A stretch of 64,000 nt of DNA from Herbinix sp. (lineage in GTDB: Bacteria > Bacillota > Clostridia > Lachnospirales > Lachnospiraceae): contig JARBTJ010000003.1 in assembly GCA_029240245.1 (NCBI GenBank), positions 1 to 64,000 on the forward strand, in the 5' to 3' direction. Position numbers and translations under genes: made by a program. Numbering within the stretch: position 1 is the stretch's first letter; each line of letters begins with the position of its first letter. The notes under the pieces were generated by a model. It ran no database searches. It was given only the letters and a program-made list of their open reading frames with translations, and was not told the DNA's origin. Positions 54,012-62,750 of this stretch are shown in pieces.

Positions 54012-55034
54012 ATGTTCATTCCGAAAAGAATAATATTTGAAAAAGGTGCTTTGCACTACGAGACGGGCAAACAAATCTACCGGCATTTTTTACAAGATAA
54101 TGATATTGAATTAATAGAATTGAACAACAACAAAATTAAGGAAAATATACCCGGTGATAATCTGTACGAACTCTACCGAGAAGGGAAAAAAACCTTGGTG
54201 GTGGGTGTAAAAAAAGGCTTTAAATTTCAATCCTGCAAGCCCTCCGCCCATTATCAGCTGCCACTGCTTTCCGGATGTATCGGAGGCTGCCAATATTGTT
54301 ATCTCAATACCAATCTAGGTGATAAACCGTATATGAGAGTCAATGTCAATGTGGAGGAAATCCTTGCCGCAGCACAGGATTATATTAATGAGCGGCAACC
54401 TGAGGAAACCATTTTTGAGGGCTCTGCCACCTCAGACCCCATACCCGTTGAGCCTTATTCCAATGTATTAAAGCAAACGATAGAATTTTTTAGTAACAAT
54501 CAAAAGGGCAGATTCCGCTTTGTAACAAAATACACGGATGTAGACACTCTGCTTGATATAGATCATAAAGATCATACAGAAATACGCTTTACCCTTAATA
54601 CCAATACGGTAATACAAAATTATGAAAGCCGTACTCCTTCTAAGGAAAAACGAATTGAAGCCTGTCGTAAGGTTATCCGTGCCGGATACCCTACCGGTTT
54701 TATTATTGCACCGGTTTTTCTTTATGATAATTGGAAGGAAGATTATCTGTCGCTATTAGTTGATTTAAAGTCCAGTCTTCCGGAACAGATAGACCATCCA
54801 TTAACCTTTGAAGTAATATCTCACCGCTATACCACAAGGGCTAAAAATGTAATCAATGAGGTCTTTCCCGAGCATACTCTTCCCATGAAGGATGAAGAAC
54901 GAAGCTATAAATATGGCCAGTTCGGTTATGGCAAGTTCGTTTACCCGAAGGATGCCTTGAGTGAAATCACAGCCTTTTTCCAGAAAGAAATCGATGCTTT
55001 GTTCGAAAACAAAGTTATAAAATATATCATATGA
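54012..55034 (+). CDS. splB: Spore photoproduct lyase
   Basis: Radical-SAM enzyme that reverses the thymine dimer formed in UV-irradiated spore DNA. The cluster motif is C89-IGG-C93-QY-C96. Family blocks PKRIIFEKGALHYETG, SCKPSAHYQLPLLSGC and RFVTKYTDVDTLL are present; length 340 aa is normal. In the block FEGSATSDPIPVEP the Ala stands where Bacillus SPL has its hydrogen-donor Cys141. Cys75 in FQSCKPS is a candidate substitute, as proposed for clostridial SPL. AGGTG precedes the ATG. An endonuclease IV gene converges on it. Confidence 0.94.
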   Translation: MFIPKRIIFEKGALHYETGKQIYRHFLQDNDIELIELNNNKIKENIPGDNLYELYREGKKTLVVGVKKGFKFQSCKPSAHYQLPLLSGCIGGCQYCYLNTNLGDKPYMRVNVNVEEILAAAQDYINERQPEETIFEGSATSDPIPVEPYSNVLKQTIEFFSNNQKGRFRFVTKYTDVDTLLDIDHKDHTEIRFTLNTNTVIQNYESRTPSKEKRIEACRKVIRAGYPTGFIIAPVFLYDNWKEDYLSLLVDLKSSLPEQIDHPLTFEVISHRYTTRAKNVINEVFPEHTLPMKDEERSYKYGQFGYGKFVYPKDALSEITAFFQKEIDALFENKVIKYII

Positions 55035-55072
55035 AACCGGAAGGAACACACTATGCGGGTTCCTTCCGGTTT
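55034..55072. terminator. Bidirectional terminator between splB and nfo
   Basis: AAACCGGAAGGAAC and GTTCCTTCCGGTTT form a 14-bp stem starting at the last base of splB. Confidence 0.75.
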
Positions 55073-55162
55073 ACAATCATAATAAGACTTATGACTCTGA
55101 TCCATAAATTCAACTTTTGTTTTGTTAAATCAAGTCCGAGGTTTTATCGGTTTTATTCGATT

Positions 55163-56005
55163 TTAATCGGTATCATTCATATAAGCTTCCCGCAGCAGCT
55201 TTATCTCCGCTGCATAACCGGGCAACTCATTCGGAGTCTCCAGGATGAAGGGAAGTTCTCGAAGCTTTGGATGATTTATAATACGATAGAAGGCTGCCAT
55301 TCCCATAATGCCTTCTCCTAATTTTTCATGCCTGTCTTTTCCGCTTCCCATTTGGTTCTTACTGTCATTTAAATGAACCGCATATAACCGGTCAAGTCCT
55401 ATGATCCGGTCGAATTCCTGTAATACTCCTTCCAAATCATTGACAATATCATATCCCGCATCAAACACATGACAGGTATCTAAACACACACCCACTTTAT
55501 CCTTAAGCGTAACTTTGTCGATAATTAACTTAAGCTCTTCAAAGGTACGCCCTACCTCGGAACCCTTTCCAGCCATGGTCTCAAGCAGTACAAGGGTTCT
55601 CTGCTGCGGTTTCATAATATCATTTAACAAAGAGGCTACATACTCCACACCCACATCAATGCCCTGACCTACATGGCTGCCCGGATGAAAATTATAAAGA
55701 CCGTTTGGCAGGTACTCCATTCTCCGCAGATCATCCTCCATAACCTCCCAGGCAAATTCCCTGGTTCTTTCCTCTGCCGAACAGGGATTTAGGGTGTAAG
55801 GCGCATGTCCGACCATCCTGGCAAAATGGTTATCTTCCGCTATCGCAATCAGTCTCTCAACATCTTCTACCTCGATCTTTTTCGCTTTACTGCCTCTGGG
55901 ATTACGGGTAAAGAATTGAAACGTATTGGCATCAATCTTGAGAGCCTCTCTTCCCATCGCCGCAAAGCCTTTCGAAACAGATAAATGGCAGCCGATATTT
56001 AACAT
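55163..56005 (-). CDS. nfo: Endonuclease IV (AP endonuclease)
   Basis: This TIM-barrel metal-dependent enzyme nicks DNA at abasic sites. Signatures: [83 protein letters not shown]. The length is 280 aa. Together with splB it makes a DNA-repair pair suited to spores, though the genes converge. AGGAGG precedes the ATG. The DUF362 gene upstream on the same strand is 65 bp away. Confidence 0.97.
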   Translation of the reverse strand: MLNIGCHLSVSKGFAAMGREALKIDANTFQFFTRNPRGSKAKKIEVEDVERLIAIAEDNHFARMVGHAPYTLNPCSAEERTREFAWEVMEDDLRRMEYLPNGLYNFHPGSHVGQGIDVGVEYVASLLNDIMKPQQRTLVLLETMAGKGSEVGRTFEELKLIIDKVTLKDKVGVCLDTCHVFDAGYDIVNDLEGVLQEFDRIIGLDRLYAVHLNDSKNQMGSGKDRHEKLGEGIMGMAAFYRIINHPKLRELPFILETPNELPGYAAEIKLLREAYMNDTD

Positions 56006-56070
56006 GATTTCCTCCTGATTTTCTTAGTAATGTATAGTTTTTTGCGTTATGACCAGTTTATAATTTGTAC

Positions 56071-56976
56071 TTACTTCGCCTTGTCCATTGCGATTTCCTG
56101 TCCATATGCCGCTCTGGAAAAGCACCGTTCTGCTTCCACAAGAGTCATCCCCTTAATGGTCATCTTTTTGGGATCGGACTCTCCAAACCCACCTTTGGAT
56201 AACATATACAAATAATGTATTCCCTGTGGTAGAAAGCCTAGAAAACGGGCACCTATGGTATCTGCTGCAATCGGATCGGTAGCTGCGATGATTAATCCAT
56301 CGGTATCTACGGGTATTCCATTACTCGGTCCGGTACCTATCATGGCTTTATCAGCACTGACAATGGATAAATCAATTGGTATTTTCTTAGCCATTGCAGT
56401 TATAAAACCATGTAAATCATCATGAATACCCAGATTTTTCTTCGGAAAGCCATGAATTTCAGCCGGTGGCCAGCCCAGAGCAATATTTTTGATGGCTGCG
56501 CTAATGGTCCCCTCCTCATGCTGCTTTAACTGGGTAAAGCTGATTAACACATCCAGCTCCAGAAGAAGCTTATTTATCTTCGTCTTTTTAATAATATTAT
56601 CGTCCAGCTCCAGTTCCATATAGGGACCATAATTTAAATCAATGAACCCAACCTGTTCGTCTTTTATAATTCTATCATAACCGAACTTAACAAGCATTGT
56701 TTTTGTATCAGCGCCGCCGGAACCGGTGGCTATAATGATTTCACCCGGCTGAAACTGCTTCACATATCGGATTAATTCCCGCAAAGTTTCCGGTCCGACA
56801 ATTACACCGGAGGACGGTGGCTTTGGATTAACCCAGTTCGGAGTGATAACCACCTTATCCCCAGTTTTTATCATTTCATTGATTGGCAATAAATCCAGCG
56901 CTTTTCGTATGGATTGCTGCTCACTGTCACCCTGTGTGATACTGACGATTGGCTGTTTAATTCGTCTTTCTCTCAT
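56071..56976 (-). CDS. DUF362-family protein
   Basis: The 301-aa protein has the DUF362 pattern (VVITPNWVNPKPPSSGVIVGPETL, ATGSGGADTKTM, SFTQLKQHEEGTISAAIKNIALG). Members carry no agreed reaction. The usual C-terminal ferredoxin Cys motifs are absent here; only one Cys near the end is seen. AGGGAG precedes the ATG. It lies upstream of nfo on the same strand and may be cotranscribed. Confidence 0.88.
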   Translation of the reverse strand: MRERRIKQPIVSITQGDSEQQSIRKALDLLPINEMIKTGDKVVITPNWVNPKPPSSGVIVGPETLRELIRYVKQFQPGEIIIATGSGGADTKTMLVKFGYDRIIKDEQVGFIDLNYGPYMELELDDNIIKKTKINKLLLELDVLISFTQLKQHEEGTISAAIKNIALGWPPAEIHGFPKKNLGIHDDLHGFITAMAKKIPIDLSIVSADKAMIGTGPSNGIPVDTDGLIIAATDPIAADTIGARFLGFLPQGIHYLYMLSKGGFGESDPKKMTIKGMTLVEAERCFSRAAYGQEIAMDKAK

Positions 56977-57286
56977 ATCCTTGTCTCCCTTCCGTTTGTT
57001 ATCTATTATTTATAACCAACTTCAGGTAACCTATTCAGTAGAAATAAAAGGACTTTTACCGGGAAAATTAAACAAATAAATTGATCAAAGTTTCTGTTGA
57101 ATATTTGCTCAATGGAATTTGTTTATTGAATAATCCGGGGCATTGAAATATAATGATATTAAATAAAAGGATCTATCGAAAAAGACCTTTGACTTCTTCC
57201 TTCTTGTGCCATTAAACCTGCCGGTGGATGAATAAAAGAAGAAATAACACATGACTATGTAGAACTTGGTTAAGAGGTGATTCAAT
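56977..57286. other. Intergenic region between divergent DUF362 and KdpD-like genes
   Basis: I see no hairpin, repeat or gene. It should contain the promoters of both genes but none matched consensus well. Confidence 0.4.
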
Positions 57287-58816
57287 ATGACCGTACAGAA
57301 AAACAAGAAAATCGTAAGCATCGTTTTTTATACGCTATTTATGTTTATATTGTTGTTTCTGGCTTCCACCATAGGATTCTTGTTTCGCAGGATCGGTTTC
57401 CCGGAAACAAATATTGTAATTGTATATCTCCTAGCCGTTTTATTGATTACAAGTAGAACCAAAGGTTATATCTACGGTATCTTATCCTCCGTAATTGCAA
57501 CTTTTACTTTTAATTATTTTTTCACGGTTCCGTATTATACTTTTACTGTAGATGATGCGAGTTATATCGTAACTTTTATTATTATGACAATAACTTCTCT
57601 TATAACAAGTACCCTGACATCACATGTAAAAAAAAGTGCTGTTGAAGCTCAGGAGAAAGAATCGGAGACAAAAGCACTTTATATGCTTACCAATCATTTG
57701 ACAGACGCTGCGGATATACACGATATCGCCGATATTGCTACGGGAATCATAAGCAACATTATAAGCTGTAAAGCAGCCTGCCTCTGTTTCGACGAAAACG
57801 GACTGCCGGAAAAAACTTTTGTTCAGCAGGTTTCTCACGAAAAGCAAATACATCGTAACCTATTGGTCACAGATGATATTCGGCATAAAATTGAAGGATT
57901 GCGTACCGGGTATTGCGTTGGTACCGAATTTTATGATTGGCCTATATACGGAAGAGATAATATCCTTGGTGTAATACGTATTCCGACTGAAAAGTCAGTG
58001 GTATTGACAGAGGCTCAAATGCGTTTGCTCCGTGCTATGATTGAGAGCATAGCTCTTGCTATGGATAGATTCCGGTCAGCACAACAACGTTTAAAATATC
58101 TCGAAGAAACTGAACAAGAACGTTATCGCGGCAATTTATTGCGTGCTATCTCTCATGATTTACGAACACCACTTTCCGGTATTATGGGCACCTCAGAAAT
58201 GCTGATGGATATGACGAAACATAATGACCCCCGTTATAATTTAGCGGAACAAATTCATAAGGTTGCGGAATGGCTTCATTCACTTGTTGAAAATATTTTG
58301 AGTCTTACCCGTTTGCAGGAGGGAAAGCTCATACTAAATAAACAACCCGAAGCTGTGGAAGAGGTCGTAGGGGTTGCTGTCAGTCACATCACACAACGCT
58401 CGCCTGAATATGAAATCCTTATCAAAATACCGGATGAGCTATTGCTTGTTCCTATGGATGCTAAACTTATTGAACAGGTATTAATTAATTTATTAGACAA
58501 TGCAATAAAGCATACCGTTCCAAAAGAGGAAATATGCGTAACAGTGTTAGAAGACGAAAATCATAACAACGCCGTTTTTACTATATCAGATAGTGGTGAA
58601 GGAATCGCTGATGAAGACCTTCCTAGTATATTCAAAATGTTTTATACTTCCCGAACAAAACATGCTGATGCGCAACCCGGTATTGGATTAGGTCTTTCCA
58701 TCTGTGATGCGATTGTAAAAGCGCACGGCGGAAATATAACAGCAAATAACCGAACTGATGGCAAAGGATCAGAGTTCATATTTACATTGCCAATGGGGGT
58801 GACAGAAAATGAGTAA
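57287..58816 (+). CDS. kdpD: KdpD-like sensor histidine kinase without the N-terminal KdpD/USP domain
   Basis: Four helices at ~10-110 form the DUF4118 membrane domain (ETNIVIVYLLAVLLITSRTKGY). A GAF-like segment (~135-260) follows, then HisKA with ISHDLRTPLSG (His290) and HATPase (NLLDNAIKHTV, FTISDSGEGI, GIGLGLSICDAIVKAHGG). The full KdpD N-terminal ~370 residues with Walker motif and USP are absent at 509 aa. It overlaps the response regulator by 8 bp. Context with Trk genes points to potassium or cell-envelope stress sensing. Confidence 0.92.
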   Translation: MTVQKNKKIVSIVFYTLFMFILLFLASTIGFLFRRIGFPETNIVIVYLLAVLLITSRTKGYIYGILSSVIATFTFNYFFTVPYYTFTVDDASYIVTFIIMTITSLITSTLTSHVKKSAVEAQEKESETKALYMLTNHLTDAADIHDIADIATGIISNIISCKAACLCFDENGLPEKTFVQQVSHEKQIHRNLLVTDDIRHKIEGLRTGYCVGTEFYDWPIYGRDNILGVIRIPTEKSVVLTEAQMRLLRAMIESIALAMDRFRSAQQRLKYLEETEQERYRGNLLRAISHDLRTPLSGIMGTSEMLMDMTKHNDPRYNLAEQIHKVAEWLHSLVENILSLTRLQEGKLILNKQPEAVEEVVGVAVSHITQRSPEYEILIKIPDELLLVPMDAKLIEQVLINLLDNAIKHTVPKEEICVTVLEDENHNNAVFTISDSGEGIADEDLPSIFKMFYTSRTKHADAQPGIGLGLSICDAIVKAHGGNITANNRTDGKGSEFIFTLPMGVTENE

Positions 58817-59507
58817 TCTGGGAGAAAAAATACTTGTTGTTGAAGATGATATGCAAATAAGAAACTTTATTTGTTATTCATTGCAAACGGAGGGCTATCA
58901 GCTAACAACTTCAAATACTGGCCATGGCGCATTAAGCGCGCTCGTTTCTGAGCAGATCGATTTGATGCTGCTTGATCTTGGGCTTCCGGATTTTGACGGA
59001 ATAGAAGTTATTAAAAAAGTTAGAGAATGGTCTGAGATGCCTATCATAGTTGTCTCCGCACGTGATCAGGATAAGGAAAAAGCTACGGCACTTGACTTGG
59101 GAGCGGACGATTATTTAACAAAACCGTTTTCAGCCACAGAACTTTTAGCCCGTATACGAGTCGCTTTGAGACATTTATATAAATTAAGTGGTAATAAACA
59201 GCAGACAAGTATTCAAATCGGTGATCTGAAAATCGAACTTGACAAACGTCTTGTCTTTCTTAACGGTGCCCAAGTCCATATGACACCAATGGAATATTCT
59301 CTCCTGGTATTGCTATTCAAAAATGCGGGAAAGGTTTTGACTACAAGCTATATTATAAAAGAAATATGGGGTATCGGCTACGGCAATGATACACAGGCTT
59401 TAAGAGCTTTAATGGCAGGACTACGGCGTAAAATTGAAACGTACCCTGCAAAACCGCGTTATATTATGACAGAAATAGGCGTCGGATACAGACTTGTAAA
59501 TGAATAA
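58809..59507 (+). CDS. kdpE: KdpE-like OmpR-family response regulator
   Basis: The receiver domain has acidic pocket EDD (12-14) and phospho-acceptor Asp56 in LLDLGLPDFDG, plus the Lys in YLTKPF. The C-terminal winged helix ends in ETYPAKPRYIMTEIGVGYRLV, as in KdpE. It is cotranscribed with the sensor kinase. The pair of direct repeats 75 bp downstream, at the trk promoter, is its likely target. Gene length (232 aa) is normal. Confidence 0.94.
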   Translation: MSNLGEKILVVEDDMQIRNFICYSLQTEGYQLTTSNTGHGALSALVSEQIDLMLLDLGLPDFDGIEVIKKVREWSEMPIIVVSARDQDKEKATALDLGADDYLTKPFSATELLARIRVALRHLYKLSGNKQQTSIQIGDLKIELDKRLVFLNGAQVHMTPMEYSLLVLLFKNAGKVLTTSYIIKEIWGIGYGNDTQALRALMAGLRRKIETYPAKPRYIMTEIGVGYRLVNE

Positions 59508-59516
59508 CAATTACCG

Positions 59517-59557
59517 AATAAGCTGCTTGGTTACAATTAAGCAGCTTATTATTTTTT
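59517..59557 (+). terminator. Terminator after kdpE
   Basis: AATAAGCTGCTT-10-AAGCAGCTTATT followed by ATTTTTT. It separates the two-component genes from the trk operon. Confidence 0.9.
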
Positions 59558-59583
59558 CCGTTAATGATTATATATACTCCATT

Positions 59584-59647
59584 CTCACAGAATTCTCACA
59601 CGCAGCCGTTTACTCTCACACCCTCCTCACAACATTTTTGGTATTAT
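59584..59647 (+). promoter_or_regulatory. trk operon promoter with four CTCACA direct repeats
   Basis: CTCACA begins at 59584, 59595, 59615 and 59626: two pairs with 11-bp spacing, 31 bp apart. This matches how OmpR/KdpE dimers bind direct repeats. A TATTAT -10 (59642-59647) follows with no proper -35, which suits activation. Confidence 0.7.
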
Positions 59648-59687
59648 TGCATTGTGAAAACATGCTTCAAAAGGAGGTAAAAGGGGT

Positions 59688-60098
59688 ATGGATAAAAATA
59701 TAGATATAAAAAGCGAAAATGAATTTGTCGTTCTATGTCGTACAGTAAGAGAATTTATGGAACAAAGGAAATATCGCGAATGCAGACAACTTATTACGAA
59801 TGCGATGGGGAATTACCCACATGCTCCACATCCACATAATCTGTTAGGAATTTTGCTTGAAAATGAAGGTGATCATTTATTGGCAATGAAGCATTTCCGG
59901 GCAGCATGGGCACTTGACCCCACTTATATTCCTGCACGATATAATTTGAATCGCTACGGCTCATTATTTGCGACCGGGAATAGCGCATATGATGAGACGG
60001 ATTGTTCAAGTAAGCAGGAAAAAGAATTATATAAGATAGAGTATGATGAACATGGAGTAGGGCATGTTGTTAGGAGGAATGTACATGGAAATTTTTAA
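59688..60098 (+). CDS. TPR-like protein leading the trk operon
   Basis: The 136-aa protein carries about two TPR-like helix pairs (EFMEQRKYRECRQLITNAMG, HNLLGILLENEGDHLLAMKHFRAAWALDPTYIPARYNL) and a charged tail (YKIEYDEHGVGHVVRRNV). GGAGG precedes the ATG. Its last 14 bases overlap the first TrkA gene, indicating coupling. A small TPR-type partner recurs beside clostridial trk genes; its role in potassium uptake is unknown. Confidence 0.8.
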   Translation: MDKNIDIKSENEFVVLCRTVREFMEQRKYRECRQLITNAMGNYPHAPHPHNLLGILLENEGDHLLAMKHFRAAWALDPTYIPARYNLNRYGSLFATGNSAYDETDCSSKQEKELYKIEYDEHGVGHVVRRNVHGNF

Positions 60099-60540
60099 AA
60101 TTAATCGAAAAGAGGATGATTACACTATCATAATTGGTAGCGGTCGTCTTGGTACTGATCTTGCTGTGACATTATCCGTCAATGGTGGCAACGTTATGAT
60201 CATTGATAATAATAAAGACGCTTTTCGCAAACTATCCTCATCTTACGGAGGTCTTACACTCATAGGAGATGCTACAGACATTGATTTGTTAAATGAAGCA
60301 CAAATTGCACGTGCAAGCGCAGTTGTAGCTGTAACAAATAATGATAATACCAATATAATGGCGGCACAGATTGCAAAAGAACTTTATAAAGTCAAACATG
60401 TTATTGCCAGACTTTATGATCCGGAACGCGAATGTGTATATCGTGAATTAGGTATTGAAACTATTTGTCCCGCTATCTTATCAGCAAATGAAATCCGCAA
60501 ATTACTTGGTAATGCCCAAAAGGAAGGTGATCGTAAATGA
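60085..60540 (+). CDS. trkA: TrkA-type NAD-binding potassium uptake subunit (RCK_N only)
   Basis: The 151-aa protein is a single Rossmann RCK_N domain with intact nucleotide motif IIIGSGRLGTDLAV and end-of-strand Asp (MIIDNNKDAF), then LIGDATDIDLL. TAGGAGG fixes ATG at 60085. No RCK_C domain is present. It should gate the TrkH channel together with the next gene product. The following gene starts inside its stop (ATGA). Confidence 0.9.
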   Translation: MEIFKINRKEDDYTIIIGSGRLGTDLAVTLSVNGGNVMIIDNNKDAFRKLSSSYGGLTLIGDATDIDLLNEAQIARASAVVAVTNNDNTNIMAAQIAKELYKVKHVIARLYDPERECVYRELGIETICPAILSANEIRKLLGNAQKEGDRK

Positions 60541-61202
60541 AAAAGCGGATATTACTAATCGGCAGCTTCAATAAAGCACGGGCACTTGCAGGATCTTTAA
60601 TAAAAAAGGGTTATTGCGTAACAGTAATCAATAATAACTATCAGGATTGCTTGACACTTTCTGAAATAATTTCCCTTAATGTTATCAACGGTGACGGCAC
60701 AAAACCATTTATATTAGAGGAAGCAAACGCCCAGAACGCAGACATAGCGATTGCTCTTTCTCAAAGAGATGACGACAATCTGGTTGTATGTCAGTTATGT
60801 AAAAAGAAATTTAATGTTAAAAAAACAGTAGCAATTGTAAATGATCCGAAAAAGACTGATTTTTTTCATAAAATGGGGATCGATTCTGTGGTTTGCGCAA
60901 CAAGTGCGATTACTGGTATTATTGAACAGCAGGCCATCATGGAAGAGATGGCAACCCTGATTCCTATCGGAGAAGGTCACATTCGTATAGCTGAGGTGCC
61001 GATTTCCCATACAGCGCCGGCGGTAGGCAAGAAACTTTGGGAAATTAATCTGCCCAAAGAGGTTATTATTGGTTGTATACTTCGCCATGAGCATAATATG
61101 ATACCTCGTGGTGATACACGTATACTTGCAGGAGATGTACTTGTTTTAATCTCTTCGATCGAGCAAGAAATAGCAGCTATAGAAGAATTAACGGGGCGGT
61201 GA
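60537..61202 (+). CDS. Second TrkA-type subunit (RCK_N plus RCK_C)
   Basis: The 221-aa protein has an RCK_N domain with an altered glycine motif (ILLIGSFNKARALAGSLI, lacking G-x-G-x-x-G), followed by the RCK_C domain at ~135-221 (EGHIRIAEVPISHTAPAVGKKL). It probably forms a hetero-oligomer with the single-domain TrkA upstream, which keeps the canonical nucleotide site. ATGA overlap links the two. TrkH starts four bases after its stop. Confidence 0.92.
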   Translation: MKKRILLIGSFNKARALAGSLIKKGYCVTVINNNYQDCLTLSEIISLNVINGDGTKPFILEEANAQNADIAIALSQRDDDNLVVCQLCKKKFNVKKTVAIVNDPKKTDFFHKMGIDSVVCATSAITGIIEQQAIMEEMATLIPIGEGHIRIAEVPISHTAPAVGKKLWEINLPKEVIIGCILRHEHNMIPRGDTRILAGDVLVLISSIEQEIAAIEELTGR

Positions 61203-61206
61203 TACA

Positions 61207-62679
61207 ATGAAGATATATTTTACAAACAGTAGCAATTACGGCAAGCTTATGATGCTTATAGGAATTTTACTTTTCATTCCGGTTACAACACTACCATTTT
61301 ATCCTGAGGAAAGTAAATATGCTGTTGCGTTTATTATACCGTCAATTATTTCAATCTTATTAGGTATACTTATTTGCAGGTTAATAAAACAGGATGATAG
61401 TACTAATCATTGGCAACGGGTAATGCAAAAAGGGAGTCTGACCGTGTTGTTTGCCTGGGGATTCGGATTTTTAGCTGGTGCCATACCCTTTATAATATCC
61501 GGACAACTATCTTTTATTCAAGCTTTATTTGAAGCGGTAAGCGGATGGACTACTACCGGACTATCGGTTATGGATGTAACCGTCACTCCACATATTTTTC
61601 TTTTTCATAGGAGCTTCATGCAATTTTGTGGTGGCCTGGGCTTTGTATTGGTTATGATAATGTTTGTTCAAGGCAAACAATCCATGAATTTGTATAACGC
61701 TGAGGGACATCCTGATAAGCTGATGCCGAATCTTAAAAAGACAGTGTGGACAATATTTCTGATGTACGTGACACTATTGTTTGCAGGATCATTCCTATAT
61801 ATATTATTAGGAATGTCTCCGTTTGACAGTTTGATGCATGCAATGTCAGCGTTATCAACTGGCGGTTTCTCAACGATGACAGACAGTATAGGTGCTTATC
61901 ACAATATAGCCATTGAAGCATTAACAATCCTATTAATGTTAATAGGAACGACTAATTTTGCAGTACTGCTCCTTTTTTTAAAAAGAAAGTTCAAACAAGC
62001 GCAGAAGGTCAGCGAAATAAGATTTTTAATGATACTGCTTATTGTATGTGTACCAATTTTGGCGTTAACTCTATTTTACGGGCTTTATTTGACTGTCGGA
62101 GAAAGTTTTCGAATATCACTATTCAATGTAGTATCAGCATTATCTACGTCAGGATTTTCTACGACTGTCTATACAAACTGGCCGGATTTTGCAATTGGAA
62201 TATTAATTATTTTGATGTTGATTGGAGGAGGTATCGGATCAACTGCTGGTGGCATAAAATTATCACGAATATATATCATGGTAAGATTAACCCTTGATAA
62301 TATTCGTAAACGATTAAAACCGGAACATCATGTGGAAACCCTTTATTATTATAAAGCTCAGGGAAAGACATCGATTGACCGCACCTTATCAACCGATGTT
62401 ACAGGATTTATCGCATGTTATCTTATCATTTTTGCTATTGGGTCATTGCTTTTAACGGTAACCGAAAATTGTTCGCTTAAGGATGCGATGTTTGAGTTTG
62501 CATCATCACTCGGAACGGTCGGATTATCAGTTGGATTGACCGGACCGGCAACCGGAGCGGCAACTCTGATAATCGAAATCATCGGCATGATCTTAGGCAG
62601 ACTTGAAATTTTCATTGTGTTGATTGGTATTTATTCTGGTGTTTTAATGCTAAAAGAAAAAAAGCCTAGAAAGCTATAA
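61207..62679 (+). CDS. trkH: TrkH-family potassium uptake channel
   Basis: The 490-aa protein holds the four M-P-M repeats of the TrkH/KtrB family, with selectivity-loop motifs such as SGWTTTGLSVMDVT, ALSTGGFSTMTDSIG, ALSTSGFSTTVYTNW and SLGTVGLSVGLTGP. It carries potassium across the membrane, gated by the two TrkA proteins. It ends the operon TPR-trkA-trkA2-trkH. Placement behind KdpD/KdpE-like genes suggests potassium-responsive control in place of a Kdp ATPase, which is not in the window. Confidence 0.95.
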   Translation: MKIYFTNSSNYGKLMMLIGILLFIPVTTLPFYPEESKYAVAFIIPSIISILLGILICRLIKQDDSTNHWQRVMQKGSLTVLFAWGFGFLAGAIPFIISGQLSFIQALFEAVSGWTTTGLSVMDVTVTPHIFLFHRSFMQFCGGLGFVLVMIMFVQGKQSMNLYNAEGHPDKLMPNLKKTVWTIFLMYVTLLFAGSFLYILLGMSPFDSLMHAMSALSTGGFSTMTDSIGAYHNIAIEALTILLMLIGTTNFAVLLLFLKRKFKQAQKVSEIRFLMILLIVCVPILALTLFYGLYLTVGESFRISLFNVVSALSTSGFSTTVYTNWPDFAIGILIILMLIGGGIGSTAGGIKLSRIYIMVRLTLDNIRKRLKPEHHVETLYYYKAQGKTSIDRTLSTDVTGFIACYLIIFAIGSLLLTVTENCSLKDAMFEFASSLGTVGLSVGLTGPATGAATLIIEIIGMILGRLEIFIVLIGIYSGVLMLKEKKPRKL

Positions 62680-62686
62680 TAAAATA

Positions 62687-62750
62687 AATAGGTTCTATAT
62701 TATATATCAGGGTGAACTATTCCTTATTATGAATATAGAACCTATTTGCT
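62687..62750. terminator. Terminator between trkH and the APH-fold kinase gene
   Basis: AATAGGTTCTATATT and AATATAGAACCTATT form a 15-bp stem around a 30-base loop; T residues follow on both strands. Confidence 0.7.
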
